Source of the DNA: Noviluteimonas lactosilytica
GTDB taxonomy: Bacteria; Pseudomonadota; Gammaproteobacteria; Xanthomonadales; Xanthomonadaceae
Length of the DNA stretch: 64,000 nt
Reading direction: 5' to 3'
Assembly: GCF_020866925.1 (NCBI RefSeq)
Contig: NZ_JAJGAK010000001.1
Coordinates: 1,858,248 to 1,922,247, forward strand
A program made the translations under genes and the position numbers. How positions within the stretch are numbered: position 1 is the first letter of the stretch; each line of letters opens with the position of its first letter. The notes beneath the pieces are model-generated. The model did not search any database. It saw only the letters and a list, made by a program, of their open reading frames with translations, and had not been told where the DNA came from. Below are positions 35,780 to 46,523 of the stretch, piece after piece.

Positions 35780-36640
35780 ATGCGCAACAGGCATGGTCGA
35801 GTCGCAACGGCGCTGGCCGTCGCGGCCTTCATGGCGTCCTTCACGAGCCTCGCCGCACCGCCGACCGACCCGCAACCCGACGCAGACTTCCTCCTCGTCG
35901 GCAGCTTCCACATGAACAACCCCGGCCACGACGTGCACAACACGAAGGTGGACGACGTGCTCGCCGAGAAGCGCCAGCGCGAAATCGCGGAGGTCGCGGG
36001 CCTGATCGCGCGCTTCAAGCCGACGAAGATCATGGTCGAAGCCGACACAACGTCGCAGGCGAAACTCGACGCCGACTTCACCGCCTCGTGCCACGGCAAG
36101 CGCGCGATGACGCGCAACGAAGTCGAACAACTCGGCTTCCGCATCGCCTGCGAGCAGAAGTTGCCGGGCGTCGTCGCCGTCGACTGGAACGAACTCGGGC
36201 CGATCAAGAGCGAAGACAGCGTCGACTACATCGCGGCGATCGAGCGCCATGGCCAGCAGGCGCAGCGCGAGGAACACCTGCGCATCGGCAAGGCGCTCAA
36301 CGACGAGGATCAGCGCACGCTGGCGCAGGGCACCATCGGCGACGCGCTGCTGCGCCTCAACTCACCGGAATGGCTGCGCGCGAACGCGCGTGCGTACTTC
36401 CGCATCGGCCTGTACGGCACCGCACAGGATCCCATCGGCGCGAACTGGGACATGCTGTGGTACGGGCGCAATCTCGCGATCTTCAACAACATCGTGCGCG
36501 CGACAAAGCCGGGCGATCGCGTGCTGGTGATCTACGGCGCGGGACACGGTAACTGGTTGCGCCAGTTGGCGAGCGATTCGGGCAAGTATCGCGTGCAGGA
36601 CACGACGCGTTGGTTGCAGGCAGGCACGCCCGCGGAGTGA
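35780..36640 (+). CDS. DUF5694-like exported protein
   Basis: A 286-residue protein with a signal peptide (cleavage near SLAAPP). The mature domain has a conserved-looking start FLLVGSFHMNNPG and an end VLVIYGAGHGNWLRQL, reminiscent of DUF5694 and of TraB/ChaN-like hydrolase folds. No activity can be assigned. The ATG at 35780 was preferred because GGAGAGAG lies just before it; an ATG at 35762 contains that site within its own codons. Confidence 0.65.
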   Translation: MRNRHGRVATALAVAAFMASFTSLAAPPTDPQPDADFLLVGSFHMNNPGHDVHNTKVDDVLAEKRQREIAEVAGLIARFKPTKIMVEADTTSQAKLDADFTASCHGKRAMTRNEVEQLGFRIACEQKLPGVVAVDWNELGPIKSEDSVDYIAAIERHGQQAQREEHLRIGKALNDEDQRTLAQGTIGDALLRLNSPEWLRANARAYFRIGLYGTAQDPIGANWDMLWYGRNLAIFNNIVRATKPGDRVLVIYGAGHGNWLRQLASDSGKYRVQDTTRWLQAGTPAE

Positions 36641-36658
36641 CCTGCGCCTGGGCTGCTT

Positions 36659-36678
36659 CGAGCCCCTCGGGCTTTCTT
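36659..36678 (+). terminator. Short hairpin terminator after the DUF5694-like gene
   Basis: AGCCC-CTC-GGGCT followed by TTCTT, just after the stop of the upstream gene. The stem is short but the T-rich tail fits an intrinsic terminator. A second perfect 9-bp hairpin (GGCGGTCAC/GTGACCGCC) lies at 36705-36725. Confidence 0.5.
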
Positions 36679-36806
36679 GGCGCAATGCTCGCGAGTACCT
36701 GTACGGCGGTCACGGCGTGACCGCCGAGCGGTTGCGCAAAGATCCCTGGTCGGAAGGGATCGCAGGGACGACCGCGATACTCTCTCAGCGATAGGGGAGG
36801 AGGTTT

Positions 36807-37487
36807 ATGGAACAGATTGAATCTGCTGGGGCCTTGTCCACCGAACTCATCAGACGGTTGGCGAAGGCACCACGGTCGGGAAAGCACGCCGAAAAGCCCG
36901 GAAGCTACCAACTGGTTCCTCGGCTCCTGGCGCGTCACGTGGATCCAGGGGACTACCTATGCGTGGATTTCTTCATGGCTGGCTACGGGGAAATCGGACC
37001 CGCGAAGATTGGTGTCTGGCCAACGACCAACCTGTTTGATGGCAACTTGAGTCGGTGGCGTAGCGGAATGGTCCAAAAGACCAAGGATGAGCTCCACTTC
37101 TCTTTTGCGTCGGAAGAGCACTCTGGGAGCGTTGATGGCATCACGGTGTTCCTATACGGGCTGCACATCAATGATTGGGAGTCGGCGACGATGTTTCTGG
37201 ACCTCTCGGAATCGGATCCGCCGAAAGTTGCGACCGAGGCTGATCTAGAGGGATCGCCGTTCGCGACTCGGCTAAAGTTAAGGACAGACGCGAAAGCAGG
37301 GCATTACTCGTTACCCGTGGCTTTCACCTACTTCAATGGGGAACGTTGGTCATCGTCCACAGTCATGATCGATTTCGTGATCACCAGTTGGGTGCAGCGT
37401 CACGAACTAAAGCTGCAGATCGCGGGTGCGATTGCCGCGATCACGGCAGTCGCATCGACCTTGGTTGCTGCGATTTCGGCACTTTGA
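36807..37487 (+). CDS. Hypothetical protein with C-terminal transmembrane anchor, lower GC
   Basis: A 226-residue protein of unknown family. Residues 30-200 look like a beta-rich domain (GDYLCVDFFMAGYGEIGPAK, ATMFLDLSES, HYSLPVAFTYFNGERW). A single hydrophobic helix at about 205-226 ends the chain, so it may be tail-anchored. A strong ribosome site GGGGAGGAGG precedes the ATG. Codon use differs from the neighbours (many AT-ending codons, CTA, TTG, GGG), and the GC content is clearly lower by eye. Recent acquisition is likely. No neighbour suggests a role. Confidence 0.65.
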   Translation: MEQIESAGALSTELIRRLAKAPRSGKHAEKPGSYQLVPRLLARHVDPGDYLCVDFFMAGYGEIGPAKIGVWPTTNLFDGNLSRWRSGMVQKTKDELHFSFASEEHSGSVDGITVFLYGLHINDWESATMFLDLSESDPPKVATEADLEGSPFATRLKLRTDAKAGHYSLPVAFTYFNGERWSSSTVMIDFVITSWVQRHELKLQIAGAIAAITAVASTLVAAISAL

Positions 37488-37523
37488 AGGTTTGGCAGAG
37501 AGCCTCCGCCGGGCGCGTTGCAT

Positions 37524-37901
37524 TTACTGCATCGGCGTCTCGGTGTGGATCGCGCACAACCACTTGCCGTCGCGACGCACCCACGTCGAGCTGTCGCACA
37601 TGCGCGCGGACTCGTCGTGGTCCTTCATCTTCGTGGTCTGCACGACCTGATAGGAGAGGATCGCGACGTCGTCCGACGGGCGCAGCACGTTGAAGTCGGA
37701 CAGCTCGTACGACAACAGTTTGTAATCTTCGTTCTCGGCCATCTTGCGATAGCCGGCGTGGTCGAACTGCATGGCGCCGTGGCTGGAGACCATGCCCGCG
37801 GGTTCGGCGAGCATGTCCAGCGCGACGTCCGTTTCGCCGTCGACCATCGTTCGCCAGAAGCGCTGCTCGAGCGCGATCAGTTCCTTGTCGGTGCCTTGCA
37901 T
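37524..37901 (-). CDS. DUF4440/SnoaL-like NTF2-fold protein
   Basis: A protein of about 125 residues with an NTF2-like cone fold: ALEQRFWRTMVDGETDVALDML followed by a buried core and STWVRRDGKWLCAIHTETP at the end, typical of DUF4440. Members are small-ligand enzymes or orphan domains; the function is open. The start at 37901 aligns with other family members; ATG codons at 37934 and 38027 are alternatives. Confidence 0.75.
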   Translation of the reverse strand: MQGTDKELIALEQRFWRTMVDGETDVALDMLAEPAGMVSSHGAMQFDHAGYRKMAENEDYKLLSYELSDFNVLRPSDDVAILSYQVVQTTKMKDHDESARMCDSSTWVRRDGKWLCAIHTETPMQ

Positions 37902-38057
37902 GGGGGCGTGCTCGGTGGGGGCCGGTGCGCGCATGGATACCAAGCGGGGGCGTAAATCCGGGTGAGCGAAAGGAGAAGGTTGGTCGACAACGCGTGAAAT
38001 GCAGTAGGAAAAAGGTTCAAGCGACATCAGAGAGGGCGAGGGGGCCGGCCGAGCGCG

Positions 38058-40345
<2,288 letters not shown>

Positions 40346-40352
40346 GCGAAGC

Positions 40353-40405
40353 AAAACAGGGGTCAGAGCACCATTTCGATGAAATGGTGCTCTGACCCCT
40401 GTTTT
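40353..40405. repeat. REP-like palindrome, copy 2 (25-bp perfect arms)
   Basis: Left arm 40353-40377 and right arm 40381-40405 are perfect reverse complements with a 3-nt loop (GAT). The core GGGGTCAGAGCACCATTTC is shared with copy 1 at 33388. It lies between the convergent PII and DUF3667 genes and would work as a terminator in both directions. Confidence 0.9.
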
Positions 40406-40422
40406 TGCTCCTGTTTTTGCTC
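40399..40422 (+). repeat. 12-bp tandem duplication at the edge of the palindrome
   Basis: CTGTTTTTGCTC occurs twice in a row (40399-40410 and 40411-40422), directly overlapping the right end of palindrome copy 2 and ending at the DUF3667 stop codon. Confidence 0.8.
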
Positions 40423-41271
40423 TCACGTGGCGTACAACGTGATCCACAGCAGCACGAAGCGATACCCCAGGAACGTGAGCATCGCGCCGAAGGCCATCGC
40501 GAGGGCCCGCACCACGCGCCTCGCGCCCCGCGCGCCGTAGACCGGCCCCGACGCGAGATACAACCAGAGCCCGCACACGACGAGGTGCACGAGCGCCAGC
40601 GCGTTGTCGAACACGCGCGAGGCCAGGCCCGCACCGCCGAACCACACATCGACCGCCAGCACGCCCAGCAGCACGCACAGCGACAGCAGCATGAAGGCGT
40701 GGAAGTGCAGCGAATACGCCACGTGCGCGACGAACGGCCGCCGCGCGCCGCGATACACGAGCGCCGCGACCAGCGCGAACGGCAGCACCATCAACGCGAC
40801 CAGCGACTTCGCGTGCTCGGCGACCGCCTTGTCGAACTTCGGCGCGAACGCCTCCATCGTCGTGTGCAGCTCCGCGACGCGATCCGCGACGAAGGGCGCG
40901 ATCCATCCACTCCACGGTTGCGTGCGCAGGTGCGACGCGAGGTGCGTGGCGAACACGTTCGAGTCCGTCAGCGCTTCCATCGCGACGAACAACACGTTGG
41001 CCAGCAGGAAGAACGCGATCGGCCCGATGTAGGGTTTGCGCGGCCCCTGCAGGTAGCGCACTGTGAGTTCGCCGGGATGCCGCACGATGCTCCGCGCTGT
41101 GCGCAACAGGCGCGCATCGAGGTTCGTGATCGACTGCGCCATCTGCGCGAGCAGGCCGCGCAGCGTGAGGTCGCGCGGCCGCAGGCGGCGTTCGCCGCAG
41201 CCCGGGCAATATTCGGAAACGACGGCCCGATGGCAGGTCGGGCACGTCCAGGCGGGGGCCTCGTCGTTCAC
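40423..41271 (-). CDS. DUF3667 zinc-ribbon membrane protein
   Basis: A 282-residue protein with an N-terminal zinc ribbon (CPTCHRAVVSEYCPGCGERR) and four to five hydrophobic helices from about 80 to the end (PIAFFLLANVLFVAMEAL and others). This is the DUF3667 layout. The function is unknown. The GTG at 41271 was chosen because it places the zinc ribbon at the N-terminus as in relatives; an upstream ATG would add a basic, unlikely extension. Confidence 0.8.
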   Translation of the reverse strand: MNDEAPAWTCPTCHRAVVSEYCPGCGERRLRPRDLTLRGLLAQMAQSITNLDARLLRTARSIVRHPGELTVRYLQGPRKPYIGPIAFFLLANVLFVAMEALTDSNVFATHLASHLRTQPWSGWIAPFVADRVAELHTTMEAFAPKFDKAVAEHAKSLVALMVLPFALVAALVYRGARRPFVAHVAYSLHFHAFMLLSLCVLLGVLAVDVWFGGAGLASRVFDNALALVHLVVCGLWLYLASGPVYGARGARRVVRALAMAFGAMLTFLGYRFVLLWITLYAT

Positions 41272-41323
41272 GGCGCCGGTTATACACCCGGCGCACGCGA
41301 GCCCCGCACGCGCCTGCAGGCGC

Positions 41324-42172
41324 TTACTTGCCGAGCGCGGCGGAAACGAACGGAATCGGCGCCAGCGCACCCTGGTGGATGTCGGCGGTGTAGTACTTCG
41401 TTTCGAACGCCTTGCCGCGCGAATCGACGACGCGGTATTCGAAGTCTCCCGACTTGCGCGCCATCGTGCAGCTCCACCAGCCCGTCGGATAGCACGGCTG
41501 CGGGAAAGGCAGCGTCTGGAACGTCGTGAAGCCGGCCTTGCGCATTTCGCCGCGCATTTCCTGGATCAGCGACAGCAGCACGAGCGGCGACTCCGACTGC
41601 TGCACGAGGATGCCGTCGTCCTTCAGCGCGCGGAAGCACGATTCGTAGAAGGCCTTGTTGAACAGGCCCTCGGCCGGGCCGACCGGATCGGTCGAGTCGA
41701 CGATCACGATGTCGACGCTGCCCGCCGGGCAGTTCGCCATGTACGCGATGCCGTCGTCGAACAGCAACTCGGCGCGCGGATCGTTGTTCTTGTCGCAAAG
41801 TTCGGGGAACCACTTCTCCGCCATGCGCGTGACCTGCTCGTCGATGTCGCACTGCGTGCACGACTCGACACCCGGATGCTTGAGCACTTCGCGCAGCGTG
41901 CCGCAGTCGCCGCCGCCGATGATGACGACGCGCTTCGGACTGGCATGCGTGAACAACGCCGGGTGCGACATCATCTCGTGGTAGAGGAAGTTGTCGCGCG
42001 TGGTGAGCATCATCGCGCCGTCGATGAGCATCAGGTTGCCCCAGTCGGTGCTCTCGTAGATCTCGATCTTCTGGAACGGCGACTGCACCTCGTCGAGCTT
42101 GCGCGTGATGCGGTAGCCGATGGCCGAACCGGCGGGCTCGAAGTTCTCGTACATCCAGGTGGGTTCGGTCAT
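41324..42172 (-). CDS. speE: Spermidine synthase (polyamine aminopropyltransferase)
   Basis: A 282-residue aminopropyltransferase that makes spermidine from putrescine and decarboxylated S-adenosylmethionine. It has the nucleotide-binding VVIIGGGDCGTLREVLKH and the catalytic IVDSTDPVGPA loop. It is divergent from speA with a 190-bp spacer, so the two polyamine steps share one regulatory region. Confidence 0.95.
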   Translation of the reverse strand: MTEPTWMYENFEPAGSAIGYRITRKLDEVQSPFQKIEIYESTDWGNLMLIDGAMMLTTRDNFLYHEMMSHPALFTHASPKRVVIIGGGDCGTLREVLKHPGVESCTQCDIDEQVTRMAEKWFPELCDKNNDPRAELLFDDGIAYMANCPAGSVDIVIVDSTDPVGPAEGLFNKAFYESCFRALKDDGILVQQSESPLVLLSLIQEMRGEMRKAGFTTFQTLPFPQPCYPTGWWSCTMARKSGDFEYRVVDSRGKAFETKYYTADIHQGALAPIPFVSAALGK

Positions 42173-42223
42173 CGCGGCAGGTCCGGCGGGGGGAATCGGG
42201 CGCGCATTGTACGCAACGAGGTA

Positions 42224-42244
42224 GCCCCCTTTAGTAAAGGGGGC
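42224..42244. repeat. 9-bp perfect palindrome in the speE-speA spacer
   Basis: GCCCCCTTT (42224-42232), loop AGT, AAAGGGGGC (42236-42244). The words resemble a dispersed intergenic palindrome known to me from Lysobacter/Xanthomonas genomes, but only one copy is present here. Confidence 0.6.
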
Positions 42245-42279
42245 GCGGCGACAGCCGCAGGGTTTTGGCCTGCAACCGG

Positions 42280-42316
42280 CCCTGTGCAGCTTTCGCGAAG
42301 CGGAAGCTGCGCAGGG
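42280..42316 (+). promoter_or_regulatory. Long hairpin in the speE-speA spacer
   Basis: GCAGCTTTCGC (42286-42296), loop GAA, GCGGAAGCTGC (42300-42310), with outer CCTG/CAGG pairs extending it to roughly 16-17 pairs. It ends just before TACACT (42319-42324), a possible -10 box for speA. Confidence 0.5.
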
Positions 42317-42339
42317 GGTACACTTCGCCCCCTTTTTCC

Positions 42340-42356
42340 ATTACCCCCGAGGTAAT
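42340..42356 (+). promoter_or_regulatory. Hairpin that covers the speA ribosome binding site
   Basis: ATTACC (42340-42345), loop CCCGA, GGTAAT (42351-42356). The Shine-Dalgarno GAGGTAA (42349-42355) lies mostly in the right arm, 7 nt before the ATG at 42363, so folding would reduce translation. Confidence 0.5.
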
Positions 42357-42362
42357 CCGCCG

Positions 42363-44249
42363 ATGACCGCTTGGTCCGCCGACCTGGCCCGCAAGACCTA
42401 CTCCATCCCGCACTGGTCGGAGGGGTATTACGACGTCGACGCCCAGGGGCGCATCGCGGTGCGTCCGCGCGGCGCGCAGGGGCCGGCGATTGCGCTCGCG
42501 GAAGTCGTCGACAAGGCCCGCGCCAACGGCGCGAAGCTGCCGCTGCTGGTGCGCTTCCCTGACATCCTCGGCGATCGGTTGCGCAAGCTGCAGGCGGCGT
42601 TCGCGCAGGCGCAGGCCGACTGGGACTACCAGGGCGGTTACACCGCGGTCTATCCGATCAAGGTGAACCAGCACCACGGCGTCGCCGGGACGCTGGCCTC
42701 GCACACGGGCGAAGGCTTCGGCCTGGAAGCGGGCAGCAAGCCCGAACTGATGGCGGTGCTCGCGCTGAGCCGGCCGGGCGGGCTGATCGTCTGCAACGGT
42801 TACAAGGACCGCGAATACATCCGCCTCGCGCTGATCGGCCGCAAGCTCGGCTTGCAGACGCAGATCGTGGTGGAGAAGCCGAGCGAGCTGAAGCTCATCA
42901 TCGAGGAAGCGCAGTCGCTCGGCGTGCGTCCGGGCATCGGCGTGCGCATGCGCCTGGCCTCGCTCGGGGCGGGCAAGTGGCAGAACAGCGGCGGCGACAA
43001 GGCGAAGTTCGGCCTCTCGCCGCGCCAGGTGCTCGACCTGTGGAAGACGCTGCGCGACAGCGGCCACGGGAACTGCCTCGAGCTGCTGCACTTCCACATG
43101 GGCTCGCAGATCTCCAACGTGCGCGACATCGCCAACGGCATGCGCGAAGCGGTGCGCTACTTCGTCGAGTTGTCGAAGCTGGGCGCGCAGGTGAAGTTCA
43201 TGGACGTCGGCGGCGGCCTCGGCATCGATTACGAAGGCACGCGTTCGCGCAGCTACTGCTCGATCAACTACGGCGTCGGCCAGTACGCGAGCAACATCGT
43301 GCAGCCGCTCGCCGAAGCGTGCGAAGCGAACGCGCTGCCGCAGCCGCGCATCGTCACCGAGTGCGGCCGCGCGATGACCGCGCACCACGCGGTGCTCATC
43401 GCCAACGTCGCCGAAGTCGAGGAAGCGCCGGAAGGCCGCGTGCCGCCCGCGCACGACGACGAGCCGGCGGTGATCCGCCACCTGCGCGAACTGCACGAAG
43501 AGTTGGACCAGCGCCCGCCGGTCGAACTCTTCCACGACGCGCAGCACCACCACGGCGAAGGCCTGTCGCTGTACGCGCTCGGCCAGATCGACCTCGTGCA
43601 TCGCGCGCGCATCGACGACCTGTTCTACGCGATCGCACACGCGGTGCGTGCACGCCTCGACATCGGCGAGAAGTCGCACCGCGACCTCATCGACGAGTTG
43701 AACGAACGCCTCGTCGACAAGTACTTCGTCAACTTCAGCGTGTTCGAATCGATGCCCGACGTGTGGGCGATCGACCAGGTGTTCCCGATCGTGCCGATCG
43801 AACGCCTCGACGAAGCGCCGTCGCGCCGCGGCGTGATCGCGGACATGACGTGCGATTCGGACGGCAAGATCGACACGTACGTGGAGAACGAAGGGCTCGA
43901 CACCTCGCTGCCGCTGCATGAAATGCGCGAAGGCGAGTCGTATCGCCTCGGCTTCTTCCTCGTCGGCGCGTACCAGGAAATCCTCGGCGACATCCACAAC
44001 CTGTTCGGCGACACCGACGCGGTCGAAGTGCACCTCGACGGCGATTCGTACGCGATGTCGCAGCAGCGCCGTGGCGACACGACGGACGTGATGCTCGACT
44101 ACGTCGGCTACAAGCTCGACGCGCTGCGTGCGGCGTACGCGAAGAAGGTCGACGACGCGCAGTTGCCGGCCGACGAGAGCGCGCGCATGAAGGATGCGCT
44201 GGAGTCGGGCCTCACCGCGTACACGTATCTCAGCGACGAGCCGATCTGA
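42363..44249 (+). CDS. speA: Biosynthetic arginine decarboxylase
   Basis: A 628-residue PLP enzyme of the alanine-racemase-fold class that converts arginine to agmatine, the first step to putrescine. The PLP lysine is K100 (VYPIKVNQ). Further motifs are ELLHFHMGSQISN, MDVGGGLGIDYEG and a C-terminal helical insertion typical of SpeA. The length equals the family norm. It is divergent from speE. No agmatinase or agmatine deiminase gene is adjacent. Confidence 0.95.
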   Translation: MTAWSADLARKTYSIPHWSEGYYDVDAQGRIAVRPRGAQGPAIALAEVVDKARANGAKLPLLVRFPDILGDRLRKLQAAFAQAQADWDYQGGYTAVYPIKVNQHHGVAGTLASHTGEGFGLEAGSKPELMAVLALSRPGGLIVCNGYKDREYIRLALIGRKLGLQTQIVVEKPSELKLIIEEAQSLGVRPGIGVRMRLASLGAGKWQNSGGDKAKFGLSPRQVLDLWKTLRDSGHGNCLELLHFHMGSQISNVRDIANGMREAVRYFVELSKLGAQVKFMDVGGGLGIDYEGTRSRSYCSINYGVGQYASNIVQPLAEACEANALPQPRIVTECGRAMTAHHAVLIANVAEVEEAPEGRVPPAHDDEPAVIRHLRELHEELDQRPPVELFHDAQHHHGEGLSLYALGQIDLVHRARIDDLFYAIAHAVRARLDIGEKSHRDLIDELNERLVDKYFVNFSVFESMPDVWAIDQVFPIVPIERLDEAPSRRGVIADMTCDSDGKIDTYVENEGLDTSLPLHEMREGESYRLGFFLVGAYQEILGDIHNLFGDTDAVEVHLDGDSYAMSQQRRGDTTDVMLDYVGYKLDALRAAYAKKVDDAQLPADESARMKDALESGLTAYTYLSDEPI

Positions 44250-44307
44250 CCGCCTTTCGACGTTGCATGCGTTGAACCGTGCAACGTTCCGCCGGGGGAG
44301 ATGTTCG

Positions 44308-44730
44308 ATGCGTGTGCCATTCGCACTTGCCTGCGCGTTCCTCGCCGGTGCCATCGCGGGATGCGTGGACTCGACGGCCCGTTCGCCACGAGACGTCGTC
44401 GGCCCGATCGAGGGCCGCAACGCCGCCACGCGGCTCGCTGAAAACCTTCACGTCCAACAGTTGATCCGCGCAGGCAAGACCGACGCTGCATTGCGCGTGC
44501 TCGATTCGAGCCTGTCCGGGGATGTGTATTTCATGCAGCAGGCCGAACCCGCGATGCCGGAGGGCGACGTCTTCTTCCGTCTCCGCGATCGCGACCTGGT
44601 CAGGCTCAAGCGCCACTGGCTGGCGCATCCCCCCGAGGGGGCGCACGGGGACATCGTCGATTACGTCGAAGCGACCTGCATGCGATCGCCGGACTGCCCG
44701 CATGAGCCGCTGCGGCGGGCAAGCCAGTGA
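44308..44730 (+). CDS. Hypothetical lipoprotein
   Basis: A 140-residue protein with a lipoprotein signal (lipobox AIAGC, C19). The mature part is helical at first (AATRLAENLHVQQLIRAGKTDAAL), then has several Asp/Arg-rich turns and two Cys close together (CMRSPDCP). The family was not recognised. GGGGGAG precedes the ATG at 44308. The next gene starts in a GTGA overlap with its stop. Confidence 0.65.
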   Translation: MRVPFALACAFLAGAIAGCVDSTARSPRDVVGPIEGRNAATRLAENLHVQQLIRAGKTDAALRVLDSSLSGDVYFMQQAEPAMPEGDVFFRLRDRDLVRLKRHWLAHPPEGAHGDIVDYVEATCMRSPDCPHEPLRRASQ

Positions 44731-44921
44731 AGAAACGGTCGCGCATCGCCGAAGGTGTGACCTACCTCGGGCTTGTCCTGTGGCTTGCCTCCTTTGGGCT
44801 ATCCCTGGAGGGGCACCTGCTTGCCGGCGTTCTCTGCTTCGCGGCAGGGTTGATCGTGGTTCTTTGCGCGATCCGGATCGGCAGGCCCGAGCATCGATTG
44901 CGAAACGTTCGGGAGGATTGA
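44727..44921 (+). CDS. Small two-helix membrane protein
   Basis: A 64-residue protein with two hydrophobic helices (about 12-30 and 32-50) and a charged tail (RIGRPEHRLRNVRED). GTG start in a 4-bp overlap with the lipoprotein gene, 2 bp before the next gene. Co-translation supports it being real; the function is unknown. Confidence 0.6.
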   Translation: MKKRSRIAEGVTYLGLVLWLASFGLSLEGHLLAGVLCFAAGLIVVLCAIRIGRPEHRLRNVRED

Positions 44922-44923
44922 CC

Positions 44924-45562
44924 GTGGCGAAGCTGTTCGGCATCTGCAGTTTGTTCCTGCTCGCCTTCGGCGTCGCGGCCTACGCGGTGGTGGCTTATGC
45001 CTTCATGCCGCTGGGGAGCTTGCTTCACCCGGACATGAAGGCGGTGTTCCTCGCGCACCAGGCGGGCATCTACGCGCACATCTTTGCTTCCGTCATCGCG
45101 ATCTCCCTTGGCCCGTTCCAGTTCCTGGGCGGCCTGCGCCGGCGCTTCGTGCGCCTCCATCGTTGGATGGGGCGCGCGTACCTGGGCATCGGCGTGCTTG
45201 TCGGCGGTTTGGCCGGGCTCTACATGGCCACGTTCGCGTTCGGCGGCGTCGTGTCGAAACTCGGCTTCGCGTCGCTGGCTGTCCTGTGGCTTTACACGGG
45301 GCTTCGCGCGTTCCTTGCCATTCGGCGCGGCAAGGCAATCGAGCATCGCAGGTGGATGGTCCGCAACTTTTCGCTGACGCTGGCGGCGGTGACGCTGCGC
45401 ATTCTTCTCCCGGTCTCGGGAATTGCGGGCATTCCCTTCGAGGTTGCCTATCCCGCGATCGCGTGGCTGTGCTGGGTCCCCAATCTCCTGGTCGCGGAGC
45501 GGTTCTTCAACCGGACCGACGAAGCATCATTCAAGCCGGAACCACTTCGCGATTCGGCTTGA
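44924..45562 (+). CDS. DUF2306-like membrane protein
   Basis: A 212-residue protein with about six hydrophobic helices. It has a conserved-looking LHRWMGRAYLGIGVLVGG and a second HRRWMVRNFSLT, the His/Arg pattern of DUF2306 proteins, which recalls cytochrome b561-type heme sites. GTG start with GGGAGG 7 nt upstream. It is the last gene of a lipoprotein/small membrane protein trio. The function is unknown. Confidence 0.75.
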   Translation: MAKLFGICSLFLLAFGVAAYAVVAYAFMPLGSLLHPDMKAVFLAHQAGIYAHIFASVIAISLGPFQFLGGLRRRFVRLHRWMGRAYLGIGVLVGGLAGLYMATFAFGGVVSKLGFASLAVLWLYTGLRAFLAIRRGKAIEHRRWMVRNFSLTLAAVTLRILLPVSGIAGIPFEVAYPAIAWLCWVPNLLVAERFFNRTDEASFKPEPLRDSA

Positions 45563-45582
45563 TGCGTGTTGCGGGCATTGCC

Positions 45583-45597
45583 TATGCTCGCGCCATG
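45583..45597 (+). promoter_or_regulatory. -10 box 6 nt before the DUF4262 gene
   Basis: TATGCT (45583-45588), 6 nt, then ATG at 45595. The same geometry is seen before arfB and suggests a leaderless transcript. Confidence 0.5.
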
Positions 45598-46086
45598 ACT
45601 GAACTTCGTTTACCGCCCAAGAACGACTACGAGCGCAAGTTGCTTCGCAATGTCGATCAGTTCGGTTGGCAATGCACCAGCGTGTACGAGCCGGAGGACA
45701 GTGACAGCGAGGAGCCACCGTTCTCGTACAGTGTCGGCCTCCACCAGTCGTACCAGCAACCGGAGTTCATCATCTTCGGACTCGATGCAAAGGTCGCCCA
45801 CGCAATCATTGCGACATGCGCAAACAAGTTCGCGGACGGGAGCGGCATCGACCTCGACCAGCCGTCGTACGACCTGATCGAAGATTTGCCGTGCGTGTTC
45901 GTGCGTGTGCCGCGCGACAGGTACAACGAGTACGTCTACTCCGCGCTCTGGTTCTACGCGGAAAAAGAGTTCCCTCTCTATCAGATCGTTTGGCCGGATG
46001 CGGATGGGTTGTTCCCGTGGCACGCGGACGCTTCTGCGGGCTTTCGCCAGTGGCAACCGGTGCTCGGACAGGTGGGCGCCACCTGA
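45595..46086 (+). CDS. DUF4262 domain protein
   Basis: A 163-residue soluble protein with the DUF4262 pattern: NVDQFGWQCTSVYEPED, PPFSYSVGLHQSYQQPEFIIFGL and a C-terminal FPLYQIVWPDADGLFPW. The family is uncharacterised. The ATG at 45595 was chosen because a -10 box lies 6 nt upstream and the protein aligns from its first residues. Confidence 0.8.
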   Translation: MTELRLPPKNDYERKLLRNVDQFGWQCTSVYEPEDSDSEEPPFSYSVGLHQSYQQPEFIIFGLDAKVAHAIIATCANKFADGSGIDLDQPSYDLIEDLPCVFVRVPRDRYNEYVYSALWFYAEKEFPLYQIVWPDADGLFPWHADASAGFRQWQPVLGQVGAT

Positions 46087-46114
46087 CACTTCGTGTGCAC
46101 GGCTCCCGCTTGCG

Positions 46115-46450
46115 TCAGACCTTCTTCGCCCAGCCCGCGCACCAGCCTTTGGCCGCCACCGAATGCTGCGGGAAGATCTGGCACGGGCCGTAGGCTTCTC
46201 CCTTCGCGCCCTTGTAGAGGTTGCAGTTTGCGCAGTGGCTACCCGGCTTGAACGAGGGGTGCTTCACCGTCGAGGCATCCTCGGTGTAGGCCAACGCTTT
46301 GGCCTGCGGATTGTCGAGGGGGAGCTTCGGTAGCTTGGCGGCTGCGGGAGCCGCCTGGTTGGCGGTCGCGTTCAACGCGAACGTCGCGACGGCGCTTGCA
46401 GTGACGGCCTGCGCGAGGAAGCGCCGGCGGGAAGGATCGTGCGTGTGCAT
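46115..46450 (-). CDS. High-potential iron-sulfur protein (HiPIP), Tat-exported
   Basis: A 111-residue protein. The N-terminus has a twin-arginine signal (SRRRFLAQ). The mature part carries the four Cys of a HiPIP [4Fe-4S] cluster: CANC at 73-76, then GPC at 90 and GWC at 104. HiPIPs are periplasmic one-electron carriers. It may feed a cytochrome oxidase or another reductase; no partner is adjacent. Confidence 0.92.
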   Translation of the reverse strand: MHTHDPSRRRFLAQAVTASAVATFALNATANQAAPAAAKLPKLPLDNPQAKALAYTEDASTVKHPSFKPGSHCANCNLYKGAKGEAYGPCQIFPQHSVAAKGWCAGWAKKV

Positions 46451-46523
46451 GGCTCACCTCCGAATTTCGGATTGTGCGCCGCCGTCGCGCCGTGGGGGAT
46501 ATCGCCCATCCGGGGGGCGTCGG

